This document shows positions 12,203 through 24,900 of a stretch of DNA of 60,434 bases, piece by piece. The notes under the pieces are model-generated. The model was not told where the DNA came from and made no database searches. It worked only from the letters and a program-made list of their open reading frames with translations. The stretch is from the NCBI GenBank assembly GCA_964035545.1, contig CAXIUT010000156.1:1-60434 (forward strand). The letters run 5' to 3'. The stretch is from Bugula neritina (Eukaryota; Bryozoa; Gymnolaemata; Cheilostomatida; Bugulidae). The stretch's first letter is position 1. Each line of letters starts with the position of its first letter. Made by a program: the position numbers and the translations under genes.

Positions 12203-12909
12203 ATGTAAAGAGTCTTGAAAGAACAAGAACTAGAATAAATATATAACTGGGTTGATGAAATCCCACTTTCGAGACCTAAAAGAAATATGGCGAGGGATTT
12301 TGCTGATGCAGGTAGGTTGATTATGATTTAGTACTTATGGCTGAGATGATTGCTCATTTTAACCCTAAAATAGTAGAATTACATAATTATATTGCCACTG
12401 GATCTCTCACCCAAAAAATAACCAACTGGAAACTACTGAATGGTATTATTTAATTAATGAAGACAAAGCTCTTAAGAAAATGAAGATTACTTTATCTCCT
12501 GAAGACATTGATAATCTAGCTAATTCAACTCCAAATTAAATAGAAAAGTTGATTTATCTAGTACGAAAGACCATCATGAATTAATAAAAAAACACTCCAA
12601 CAGTCACATCAAAAATATCTAAAGTGTCAAGAATGACTCTAGGAATTGGTTAAAAGAAAGTTGAAAAGAAAGTCTACTCGCTAAAAGAAGCGTAATAATC
12701 ACAATATCTAGAAAAAGAGTCAAATAGGTGGCATAGTTGTTAGATCACAAAGACAAATGCATTGATGTACTCAAAGAACAAGTTGAAGTATTCATAGAAT
12801 AAGATAGATATTGGTTCTTAAATTTAGCAAGCTAGAAGAAATAGTGAAATCAAAAGATAAGCAAATATAATAGTTAGTAAAGAAAATAAAAACTAAGGGA
12901 TTAACTTGA
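12203..12909 (+). CDS. SPEF1: SPEF1/CLAMP, calponin-homology microtubule-bundling protein
   Basis: 208 residues after removing four 20-nt introns (12312-12331, 12443-12462, 12692-12711, 12788-12807). The N-terminal CH domain is clear: YNWVDEIPLSRPKRN, ARDFADAVLMAEMIAHF, VELHNYI, NWKLLN. A basic linker and a short C-terminal coiled coil follow (LKEQVEILVLKFSKLEEIV), as in animal SPEF1. SPEF1 binds and stabilises microtubules in the central apparatus and cortex of motile cilia. It starts 79 bp after the ADA2 stop and converges with TRAPPC9, with a 41 bp spacer. Confidence 0.93.
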
Positions 12910-12950
12910 TTATTATATATTTTTAGTTTTAATGATTAAATAATAACATA

Positions 12951-15818
12951 TCAAGAAATACTTAAAAATTAATGATGCCAAGAGATCCATCCATCTTGAA
13001 ACACAATTCCCAGTTGATATTGATTCTTACACTTTAGATTAAATAAAATATTGATTTTATTTGATACTTTTTCTATTTTTCCTGTCTATAACTTACATTT
13101 TCCACTTAAAACATATCCTCTATCGATTTCCAATTAGACAGGATTAAAAATTATTTCATGAGATAAATCAATATTCTCTTGAGAAATGATTGTATACTCT
13201 AAAATCTTTTTATGATATTTATCAGTTGTTTAAGAATCATTAATTTTGAAGAAAACCTCTCTTTAACAAGTGTCCATTAAGTAATGATGAGGAATAATCA
13301 CATTCATTGATCCTTTTTCACTAGGTTAAAATATATTTTCCCATGTAATAATTTATTTTAACTCCTTTTTATCTTTTTCTAATGAACTCATTTTTTATCT
13401 GAGGAAAGTGATAGCTACAGTATTATTTTATTTAAATTTGTACTAGTTTTAATCATGAAGTATCTTATAAGAATTAGAACTGGTTGAACTATTTATGTGT
13501 TTTATTATTAATTTAATTTTATAATATTTTTAGATTATTTTCAAATTAGGAGATAAATTTTTATATATTTTTTATATCATTGGAGTTATTATTTCCTCAA
13601 CTTGATATTAAAATTGCTGATAAAAGTTACATTTTGAAATATAATGCTTTAAAGTTTGATATTTTGTTTGAAGAGATCCTATATATTCTAAAGAAAATTA
13701 TAATCTTGCTATTTTATTTCTAGGAGCTTTTAACTTTTTCAACTATATTACGACAACTCCATTTAACATTGATATTTCATTTTTATTGTTTTATTGATTC
13801 TAAATTATCCTCAAATTATTTTAAAGTTCAAAATTGATTCCTTTAAAATTATTTTAAGTCGATAAAATAATCTAATTTTATTGAAAACCAACATCTACAG
13901 TATAATAAACTGCTATACTTAGTCTAATCAGACAAAAAGGGACAGTCAATAGATTCTTCTTCAAAGTTGTCGATAAATTTAAATAAGAAGATTCTTCTAA
14001 ATTATATTATTTACTGACCAAAAGGTCAATTTAAGGTTGTTTCTAGTAAATTTAAAATTTTATCGGAGATGGTAAATCTATCTTTGTTTTGAAATTCCAT
14101 ATAAACAATTCTAGATGAGAGATTTCCCAAATTTACTATGAAGCTCCCTTTAAATTTATTTTTTATGAGAATTTATGTAAACTTTTAGGTTATATGTAAC
14201 AATAAAATTAAGGTTTCGATAAAATACGAGATGGATCTGCAAAAGAATGCACTTAAAGACATATTTTAAGTCGAATAGGGAAAAAGATAGAGTTAGATAT
14301 AATTAATTTAAATTATATTTCTTCATTTTCCTAAAAAAGTAAATTTTAACTTTTTTTCCAACTGATAAATAATCCAGATCCACTTTTCTTTTGAGACTAT
14401 CTTGTTCCTATTCTATTCTGTTTAGGTTTAATCTTTGATTCAATTACAGCAAATTAGGTAAGATTGATAAAATCTATTTTTTTAAGTTCTAAGAAAGGAT
14501 GATTGTTAAAATTAAGTTATGATAAAGTGTTTTCTATTTATTTTTCTTCAAGATTATTTCCACATTTAGATAGTAATTAGAGATAAGATTCAATAATTTT
14601 ATTTTCTTACTTACTTGAAGAAATAATCATTTGCAAGACATTTTTATATAATACGGGAAATGATTGTACTTCTGGTGATTTTTGAATTTAGGATAACAAT
14701 ATTTCACTTATTTATGATTTTTTGTTTAAGTGGATTTGAGAAGCCAAAAAATAAAAAAGATTTTTCTTTCTATTCAATCCACATAAACCATAAAGATCAC
14801 CAAATACAGTATATAATAAAAACTGTTAATCTTAATGCAGTAATTTGGCATTGTTCGAAATGAAGATCTTAAGTAGTTCATCTAATTTTTAAGGCTGATG
14901 TTGATATAACTTGGCAACTTTAAGATAGTTTTAACATTAAAAATTCCAATTCTTAGTCTTTTTAGCTATAATATATGTTTATCCAATCAAATTTTATAGA
15001 TATTCTTCATAATTAGATAAACTCAAACTCTGATAAACTGCAGTGCATGCTAACTTTCCTTGTAACGTACCTAAAATCCACAAATAATCATCATATTTTC
15101 TCAACTGTTCTTCAGCCTAACAATAACATAAGAAGGCCTATTTAAATAATTGAAGCATCAATAAATAGTCTCCACACAACTTGATACATCTATATTTCTT
15201 TTTCTTCTTCATAACTTTGGGCTCACACTTCTCTTACATCCTATTAAACACAATTGTACGATTACTTTCATCTTATTTTTTGACCTCAACTATCATATTG
15301 CAGATATCCGATTCAACATAAGATAGACAATTATAAAGCCATGGCTAAATGAAATCTCTGAACTAATTAAGATTTAAATCAGGATATTTGCTTATATTTT
15401 ATCTTTTGATTAGATTTTAAAAGGTACAAGCACCCATGTCTAAGATACCTATTACTTTAACAGAATGATCATTTTTAGTTTTAGCTATTGCTTCCTAAAT
15501 AGCTCTTTAATCACTGGCTTCATCGATTATTCCAATTGCATATCTGATTTTATAGATGATCTCAAATTAAGGCCAATCAGTAAGAAGTTATTCAGGAGTA
15601 AAATAAAACTTTTGAAAACAATTATCACGATTTATCAGAATTTATGTATTTGGATTTTGTTCTTGTCGAGTGTATCTTTCATCTGTTGATAACGAATAAT
15701 ATTGATAGTAGAGAGATTATTAAAGTTTTTTTTGAGATTTAGGGCTGATAGCGGTAATAGATTTGATCAAGATAGGAATCCTGAAGTAGTCTTCAAGTGT
15801 TTTACTATATGTTGCCAT
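12951..15818 (-). CDS. TRAPP II subunit TRAPPC9/TRS120-like
   Basis: 955 residues in one intron-free frame; I followed nearly the whole frame with no TGA until 12951-12953. The best family-like block is at about residues 225-285: YRCIKLCGDYLLMLQLF, a predicted helix with EEQLRKYDDYLWILGTLQG, then LACTAVY. This matches the TRAPPC9 pattern of GDLCLQAG, then NDFLWLGAALEG, then SAS. The N-terminal ~120 residues also fit the family. The C-terminal half is very AT-rich and diverged, as expected for beta-sandwich repeats. TRAPPC9 belongs to the TRAPP II GEF complex of the late Golgi. The end is close to the convergent SPEF1 stop. Confidence 0.65.
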
Positions 15819-15989
15819 GCTATTTTATAGATATTAATTGACAACATTTAATCATATAATCATATAATCTATACTCATGACTAAAATTATTATTATCATT
15901 ATAAAGCTTGTATAATCTGACTATTTGAATATTCCATATCATAATGATAGTTAGTTGTAACTTATAACAATCAATTAATTATCTTTTCA
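15819..15989. promoter_or_regulatory. Divergent intergenic promoter region
   Basis: 171 bp AT-rich spacer between the outward-facing TRAPPC9 and dynein genes. No motif is claimed. Confidence 0.45.
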
Positions 15990-18900
15990 ATGTCAAACCA
16001 AAAGAAATCACAAAAAATAATTATGTATTCAAGGGATATCAGTAGTCTCCCTCACTCTCTCTCCACTAAACACATACAACCAGATGTTCCCATAATTGAA
16101 GAAGATTCAATTTATCCCAGAGTATTTCCTAATAGTAAAATTCCACTAAAAGTCGCTTTGACAAGAAAATTACGTTCTTTTGAAGAGTACAATCTCAATT
16201 AAGTTCTTTCAAATATCTAATGGAAAAAAGATAAATAACTTATGGATCTTATGTACTTTAACTTTTAACTTTGGACTACCATATAATAATGCACTTCTGA
16301 AAGATTAAGTAAAAAAATCATTAAAGCAAGAGCCTTTGATGGTTCTAAAAATATTTTTAGAGAGTTTACAGCTGTTTCAGTTATTAAGAAATAAGAATAG
16401 TTTTTTATCCGAGGATATTTTGATGATGATAACTCAAAAGAAATTTAGCTCAATAAATTTTATGTCTGCTTCAGTTTTTAAAATCCTCAAAAATACTCAG
16501 AAATAGTGTTTAAAGCTGCCAATAATCGTGAATAATTTGTTAATAATGCCAGATATGGCTTCTATATCGACAATATTGATCTTTAATAAGCTCCCCAGAT
16601 ACCAAAATATCTTTTAAACAACATAACAGCTAAAACAGGAATGAGTTTTTTCGATATAAAAACTTTTACAGAAGTGAATGATCAATTTAAAAGAACTATG
16701 AATGAAATTCTTTTCAACCATTCCCTCTTAAATGAACCTGGGTTGAAAGTTTATAATATTAAAAGACCAACCATCAAGAAGCCTTTGGAATATAAACCTA
16801 AAAACAGAATAATTAAACTTTCAAAAGATAATAAGGTATTCAAACTAGTTCTCAAATCAATGAAAAGTAAAATAGAAGAAATTGAGTCTAAAAATTTATT
16901 TTTCAGATAAGATCTCCTCGAATTAGTTCAAAAAATAAAACAAAAACTATCTTCAATGCCTCAGCATAGAATATTTGATCTCAGTTAAGATATGAACGTT
17001 ATTGAACGATTAGTAGCTGATAATATGCTTATGGTAGGTTATTTTACTGTTTATCTTGAGGAGTTAATGAACTGGATAGGAAAATTAATCAGAAAAGAAT
17101 TAGAATAGCGATCTGAAGGATGGTTTAAAATTTACAAGAGTGATAGAAATACTTATTTAATGAGTAAGTTAAGGAGATTATTTATTTTCATAGAACAAAT
17201 CATCAAAACCAATCTTAAAGATCATATTAGATAATAACTAATCAGATATTAAGCAGTTATAAACAAGAGCTTACCAATCCATATCGAATTCTAATCTTTT
17301 TCAAATTTTTAAATAAAATTTAAACATACAGAGGATAAAGATGTTTAATTTAGTCCATTACTTGTTATTAATTTGACAATCAACAAAGGAGACATAATAT
17401 TACCTTTTAGTCGAAATAAAATTAAATAACAAATAATCAAGAACATTATGAGTGTTTTAGGTAAACTTTCAAAAATAAATAGTCCTCAAAACAGAAGTCT
17501 AGCATAGATTTATTCAATGTTCAAAGATCATTTCGGAATTGATATCTAAATTCCTCTTTAGTATTCAACTATCAATGAATAATCAGAAATATAAGATATT
17601 AAAAAGAACAAATATCAATTTGATTGGATACAAAAATAACTTGACCTCCTCTTTGATCGGATAGGTGAAATGACTGATAGTTTGACTTTTATTGAAAAAC
17701 ATCTAGAATCAATAACTAGAGAAATCAAACTTAAATAAGCCAATCATTAAGTTATTGCACCTAATATAAAAATATAATAAATAATAACTAAAATAAATTA
17801 ATACAAATCTTTGATAAAGAAAATAGATGAACTTTTACCTTAACAAGGCATTAATTTTGGATCTTTTCATATTGAATATCTGGGAACAAAAAATCAAATA
17901 ATGGATCTTTTTTAGATCAATATAGGTTTATACAAAAACAAACTTATTAAATAATATCAATATTTTTCAAACAAACTTTAAAAATAACTTCAAAATCTCA
18001 TAGATTAAATTTCATAAAAACCTGCTGATATCTACTAGTTAGTTAAACAAAGATAAAAATTATAAAATCTACAATCTATTATTGGATAATTTAATTAAGA
18101 ATATTAAGTATATCTATTTGAACTTTGTTAATCAAATAATTGTGTTCTATCTAAATAAGATTACAATCGTAGATGGAAAAATACAGGTAAAATATCAAAA
18201 ACTTTTAATCTTCAAAAAGAAAAGAAAAAATAATATTAATAAATAAAAAAAGTAATATCAAAATAAATATAAAAACAACAAGGAAATATTGATGATAGTC
18301 TTGAACTTTTTGAAGTTACTTTATCTGTAGTAAGAACAAATGCAAATAGATAAGATTATTTATAAAACTTCGAGAAATTAAAACATCTTAGAGTTTAATA
18401 TGAAGTCCTTAAGAAGTAAATACAAGATGTAAGATATAAATAAGTTCATTTATAATTACCTCAAAATTCTTTTGAATCTTTCGAGAAGTTATAAGATGAT
18501 TTTTTAGTTCTTTTTCACTTTTGGGAAAGTATATATTTATGGTAGAAAAATAAAAAAATATGGTATTCTTCAAAATTCAAGGAATTTGATCTTGGAAAAC
18601 CTGAAATTATACTTAATTAAATCATGAATACTATTAAGAAAATATAAAAAACTGTCAAGGAAAGATATGGACCATAATCTTATAAACTTCTTCTTTAAAT
18701 AAAAAAATAGATATAGTTTTTTGAATAAAATCATTTAAAGTTACTCCAATTATTGAAAAAATAAGGATTTACAAAAAAACATTTACAAAAAATAGCAATT
18801 TCTATTGACAATGAAATTGGATAACTAACTTTAGACTATGCCCTTAGCAATAACTTTCTTTAAAAGATAGATGACATCTAAGCTGTTTCTAATGATGCTT

Positions 18901-21900
18901 GGAATGAATTTTATTTATAACAAACCTTGGATAGAGTATTTTCACAACTAATACAAGCTAAATATGAAATCATATTTTATCTTGATAAAAAAAATAATTA
19001 GATTCCTTTGATTAATAACTATAACTCATTAAATTAAAAGTTAGAACAAATTATACTTTAACTTTAATCAGTACAGTTTAATCCTATGAAACATCAATAT
19101 TAAAAAAAAATTAACGATCTTTATGAAAAAAGTTTATATATTTCTAAATCTTTATAAAGTTGTTAAATCTTTCAAAAGAAACTTATAGAATTACATCCTA
19201 TTTTTGACTCGACTGATGTAGTAAAGCAACTTCCTGTTTAAAATAAACTTTTTACAAAGATGTTAAGAAATTGGATATAAATGGCTAATTATATGAAAAA
19301 AATAGTTTCAGTTTATGATTCTTGTAATAGTCAAAATATTTATTAAAAAATAACTTCTATGATCAATAAAATATAAACAGTAAAAGTTGGTCTCAGCAAT
19401 TATCTACAACAAAAAAGACAAAGCTTCAATAGATTTTATCTTTTAACTGATCAATAACTCTATTAGCTCTATGCATCAACAAACGATATGAAAATATTGA
19501 GCAAGCATATCTCCAAACTCTTCTCCTAATTAAATAATCTAACATTTGATGAAGAATATATCATAGCTATCAATGGTAAACATAACACTCTCACTCTCCA
19601 TAACAAAGTTCACTTTTATAGAGTAAATTTGTAAGAATGGCTGGTCAGCCTTGAGAGATCTATTACTAATACCTTAAAAATACATATTGATAAACTACTA
19701 ATAAGTAAAAATAAATGGACAAGTATGTTGAATTAATGTTCACAAGCTATTTTGATTGCTTACTAAATTGGTAAAACCTTTGATATTGAATCAATGAAAA
19801 ATTATAAAAAGGTTATTTAAGGATAAAGAAATATTATAAGAAAGTTAGTTGATTTAAAAAAGAATAGTCCACTTAATATTGCCTAAACTACCAATTTAGG
19901 ATCTCTCATGGTCCTTGCTCTTTACTATAGTGATAAAATAAGCTTCCTCCTCAATAATAATATTACAGAGATTGATAATTTTTAAATTAAAAGATTAGTT
20001 AAGCTTTACTATCGAGAGTAATAAATCAAAATAAAATCATTTGAAACTTAATTAGATTATGGATATTAATATCTTGGTCTGGTCAAAAGATTAGTTTTAA
20101 CTTCTTTAACTTAAAAAATGCAATTGATATATATGTAAGCCCTTAGATATTCACTAGGAGGAGCTGCAATAGGTCCAGCAGGAACAGGAAAAAGTTAAAC
20201 TACCAAAGATATCGGCAGAATATGTGGTAAAACTTGCATCATTTATAATTGTTCAGAAAGTTTAAACATAGATATTATAACAAAGATTCTTAAAGGAATG
20301 GCTGTGACTGGTTTATGGGTCTGTTTCGATGAGTTCAACAGGTTAAGTTATCAAGTTTTAAACATGATAAGTGAGTAACTATCTATAATTTTCAAGTATA
20401 AAGCAATGGGATTGAAACTTTAAATTCAATATGACAGAGAATATATTAATTTTAGACCAGATTTTCATCTGTGCATTACTTATAATCCAAGTTATGTGGG
20501 AAGACAAAATATACCTAAACATGTAAGCAAACACTTTAGAACCGTAGCCATGGTTAACTGCGATAAAAAAGTTATTTGTCAGTTGATACTCTACTCGAAA
20601 GGATTTAGAGAAGCATAAGATCTATCCAATAAGCTAAATAGAATTTTCTAATATTGTGAACAATTATGGTTTAACTTCGAACTTTATGATTTTGGTCTTA
20701 GAAGTCTTATCAGTGTTATTGAACTAACTGGAATTCTCTATAAAGGATAAGGTAAAGGAGTTAGTTAAATCATTGAATCTCTTAAAATATTGATATTACC
20801 TAGACTAATTCATCATCATAGAGAAATAATGATGGATATAACTTCTAAAATATTTGAAGAAAAAGGATTAAAAGAGATTAACAGAGGATACTAGGGCTAA
20901 GCTGATCGTTTGAGACATATTTTATAGGTGAGAATAGGTATTATATTGTTAGGTGATATTTTTTCAGGTAAAAAAACTACAATGGAAATTTTCTAAAAAA
21001 AGCATAAAGACTATAAAGTATAAAATATCCATATAAATTCTCTATCAGTTGAATAGATTTATGGTTAAACTAACCAAACAACTAGAATATTCAAAGATGG
21101 ATATCTAACTAAAAAGATTCGTTAATATATCCGCTAAAATGACTAAAATAATTTATTAATTCATATTCAAGGAGTTATTTTTTCAGATTGGATTTAAAAT
21201 CTTAATAGTGTTCTTGATAACAGCAGAAGTTTGAGTTTACCTTCAGGTTAGATTCTAAGTATCTCTTAAAATATAAAATTTCTTATCAGTTGCTCACATC
21301 TTTAATTTGCATCACCTGCAACTATCAGTCGTTCCTGTGTCATCAGCTATAAACAAAAATAGTTAAAATAAATAATAAAGTTTGAGTCTGGCTAATAAAG
21401 AATAAAAAACAAAATTATTGATAGTTATGAGGAGATCATGGGTTCTATCAAGTAACATCTCAAATATATACTTGATGAAAGGTTACTTATTCATTGGTTT
21501 AATAAATATTTGGCAAGAAGTAAGATCAGTCTCAGCATGTAAAGTTTTTGGCATTTTTTGTCTCTTATTCTATTCGGTTGTTTGAAATAAGAAGGCAAAA
21601 AAATAATAACTCATTTTGGAAGAATTAATTTCGCTTTATAAGAAGATATTTTTGAACTCTACTGGGATGGATAAAACTGGAAAAAAATGAAAGATATGGT
21701 GAGTATTACCAATCGACTGGATTTGAAGAAATTTAATCCTAATTAAGTAGTTATCAAAGAATCTAAATACAAAAGAATATAATATAATAATATAATTTTT
21801 CTAAAGAAACATGTCTCATAAGATGTTCTCCTTCTTGTTGGTCCCTTAAACTCAGGAAAATCATCAATTATCAAATAAATATATTCAGGAGTTGATCATA

Positions 21901-24900
21901 GATTATATGCTTTTAATAAAATAAGTTTAAGTCGTAAAATGAAACGAAACCAACTATTCAATATTATCGATAGTTTACTTCATAGAAAATCAAACAAACG
22001 TAAAGGAATGCTTCAAGGTCGTTAGATGATAGTTTTTGCTGACGACATAAACTTACCTGAATCGAACTAATTCAAATATAAAGAAATAATATCATTTTTA
22101 ATACTTTTATTGCAAAAGAAAGGTTATTATAACTATAATCATCTTTAATTTGAAACTATTTAAGATTTACTTCTTATAGCCAGTTATAATACTTCAGTAA
22201 ATTAAGTTTAGTTGGATAAATAGTTTATGAAATTAGTTCTACCTGTTTTTGTTAATAGTTATAATCATGATTAAAGTTTTAAAATATTCAAAGAAGTTAT
22301 CGATAAATGCAATAAATTTATACAATTTAGAAATATTTTTTAATAACTAACTTAAAGTCTCATCAAAATAATGAAAAATATTTAATAAATAAGTTAATAG
22401 TTAATGCCACGTTACCTTAGTTTCGATTTCATAAACTATAGAAAAATCATAAGTAATATTCTTCTTTGGGATTTATCACGAATTAATTCAATTAGCAATA
22501 GTAATATTAAATAACTATTCGTTTTCTAAACATAAAGAATGCTTCTATGCCGCTTTCAGTAAATATCAACTATCAACCGATTAAAATAAATCATTCGAAG
22601 TCACTATGACTATGATAGAAGTTAAATTGGACTTTTGAATGGATTTTCTCAAAGTATGAATGGAACTATTATTGAGAAGAATATCTGTAATAAAGTAGAA
22701 AATTTTGGAGATTTCATGAGAGAAGTTTAATATATTTGTGATTAATACATGATGTCGATTGGTAAAAATAATTAAAGTTTAGTTGTATTGCCTTAATTAT
22801 GTATTCTGTTATGTCAAGTATCAAGAGGATTGATTTTATCTGGTGGAAATATTTCTGTTGTTGGGCTTCCTAAATGTGGTAAAAAGGTTCTTATTTATCT
22901 ATGTAACTACTTAATTCATGGTAAAATTTATAAAATAAGTGATAATTATGATCAAAAAAATTGGTATTAAGTTATCAGAAGTGCCTCTAAATAATCATTT
23001 ATTAATAAATGTCCATCTGTATTAATGATAGAGCATTTTCAACTAAAATAAGTAATACAGAAGTAATAGTTAAATATCTTATTAAAAACTTATTTTATTG
23101 CTCAAGCTTATACTTAAGCTGATTATGAAGAACTTATTTTTTTGTTTCAAAATAAACTTATTAGAGATAATGTTGCTATAAATAAAGAAAATGCTACTTC
23201 TTATTTCGTTAAATATCTTATACAAAATTTAAAAATAGTTTTATCATTTAATCCTAAAATGAAATCTTTTCGATAAGATCTGATCAACTATCCCTCTTTT
23301 TCAAAACATACTGATTTCTATTGGATTACAGAATGGCCTACATAATCTTTACTTATGATATCAACACAAACTCTTTTAGAAAGCTAATTTTAACCTTATC
23401 TTTAAGTTTTTCCTAGAATTCATCAGAAATGTAAAATGATATCAAGATAAAAATCTAATTTTCCTCAGTGGGAAGGTCTTTATCTTGATTTTTTGAAAAT
23501 ATTCAGTGGTTTTTATTAATAAAATAAGAAGGAACTTCAAACAATAATGAATTTATTGGATAGAAGTTTCAATATAATCAAATAAACCTAAGCAAAATTA
23601 TAAGGAACAAGAGATTAAATAAAAAATCTTCAACCTAAAATACTAATACTTGAAAAATAGACAATAAAAACAATAAAAACTTTAAATGTTCAAAAATCAA
23701 ATGCTTAAAGTGCAAATTAAGTCTTAGTGAAGAAATAGACATAATGTGATAAGATAATAGGGTAAACAAACGCAGTGAAGTCAAAATTATAAATTTTGAA
23801 TGCAAAAGTTTAATAAGATCTTAAAAAAGCTTGGTAAAATGTATATTTAGTTAAACAATCTCATATCGCATAGATAAAAGCACTTCTTAATCCTTCAGAT
23901 CTGATCAGAATTGTAATAACAGCTATTCTAATTGTACTAAATGAAGGATAAATATAAATAATAAAAGTTAGAAGTGAAAATGGTATGTCTTTTGAATAAA
24001 ACTATTTCTAAACCGGAAAAAGATGGATTCTTTCCAAAGATTCTAAACAAATTACAAGATTATTGACTGAATATAAAAAATAAAAATTAACAAAACAAAA
24101 AATTCATATACTTGAATAAAAATGTCTAAATCATCCTCGTTGGAATATAATTGAGGCTAAAAGTGCTAATAAGGCAATATATTTCTTTTTTATTTGGGTA
24201 GAAGCTGTAGTTAAATACTACAGACTGTATCAAGAAACAATGCCAATGCGAAAAGATTTATAAAAAGCAAATGCTGTATTATAAGGTAAAACACAAGAAG
24301 TCTAAATAGTAAAAAAATAGTTATCAATATATGAAGTAAAAATGAAACAACTATCTGATTTTTTGAAATAGAAAACAACGAAATTAGATGAATATACTGA
24401 TCAGATAAAGTTATTTTAGAAAATGCTGAATAGAGGATACTAGATATTAAAATAAATAGAAACATAAAAAAGTAAATGGTAAAATTATAAATAATAAATA
24501 TAATAAAAAGTAAAACTTAATTTAGGTAATAGCATTATCAGTTCAGTTTTAGTTATTTATGTTGCTCCTCATTTCAAATAAATACGTCAAGATATTCTTC
24601 AGTAAACTAAATCTATTCTTTAATAAAAATAAATTTAATTTAATAAATAAAATATCTTTTGGTATCTTAAAAATGATTAAGAAATATTTATGAAAGAAAT
24701 AGGTATATATCATAATTAGTATATCCTTAATAATCTAAAAATTATTTAAAAAACATCCAAAAAAGTATTTATTATTGATCCCTAAGAATAAGGCTTCAAA
24801 TATATTAAGCTTAGATATCGAATGGAAGGTATTATGTTTTTGCAAAAAATAAATTTCTATCATCAATCTTTTAAAAAAATGCTCTAAAAAGGACTAAAAG

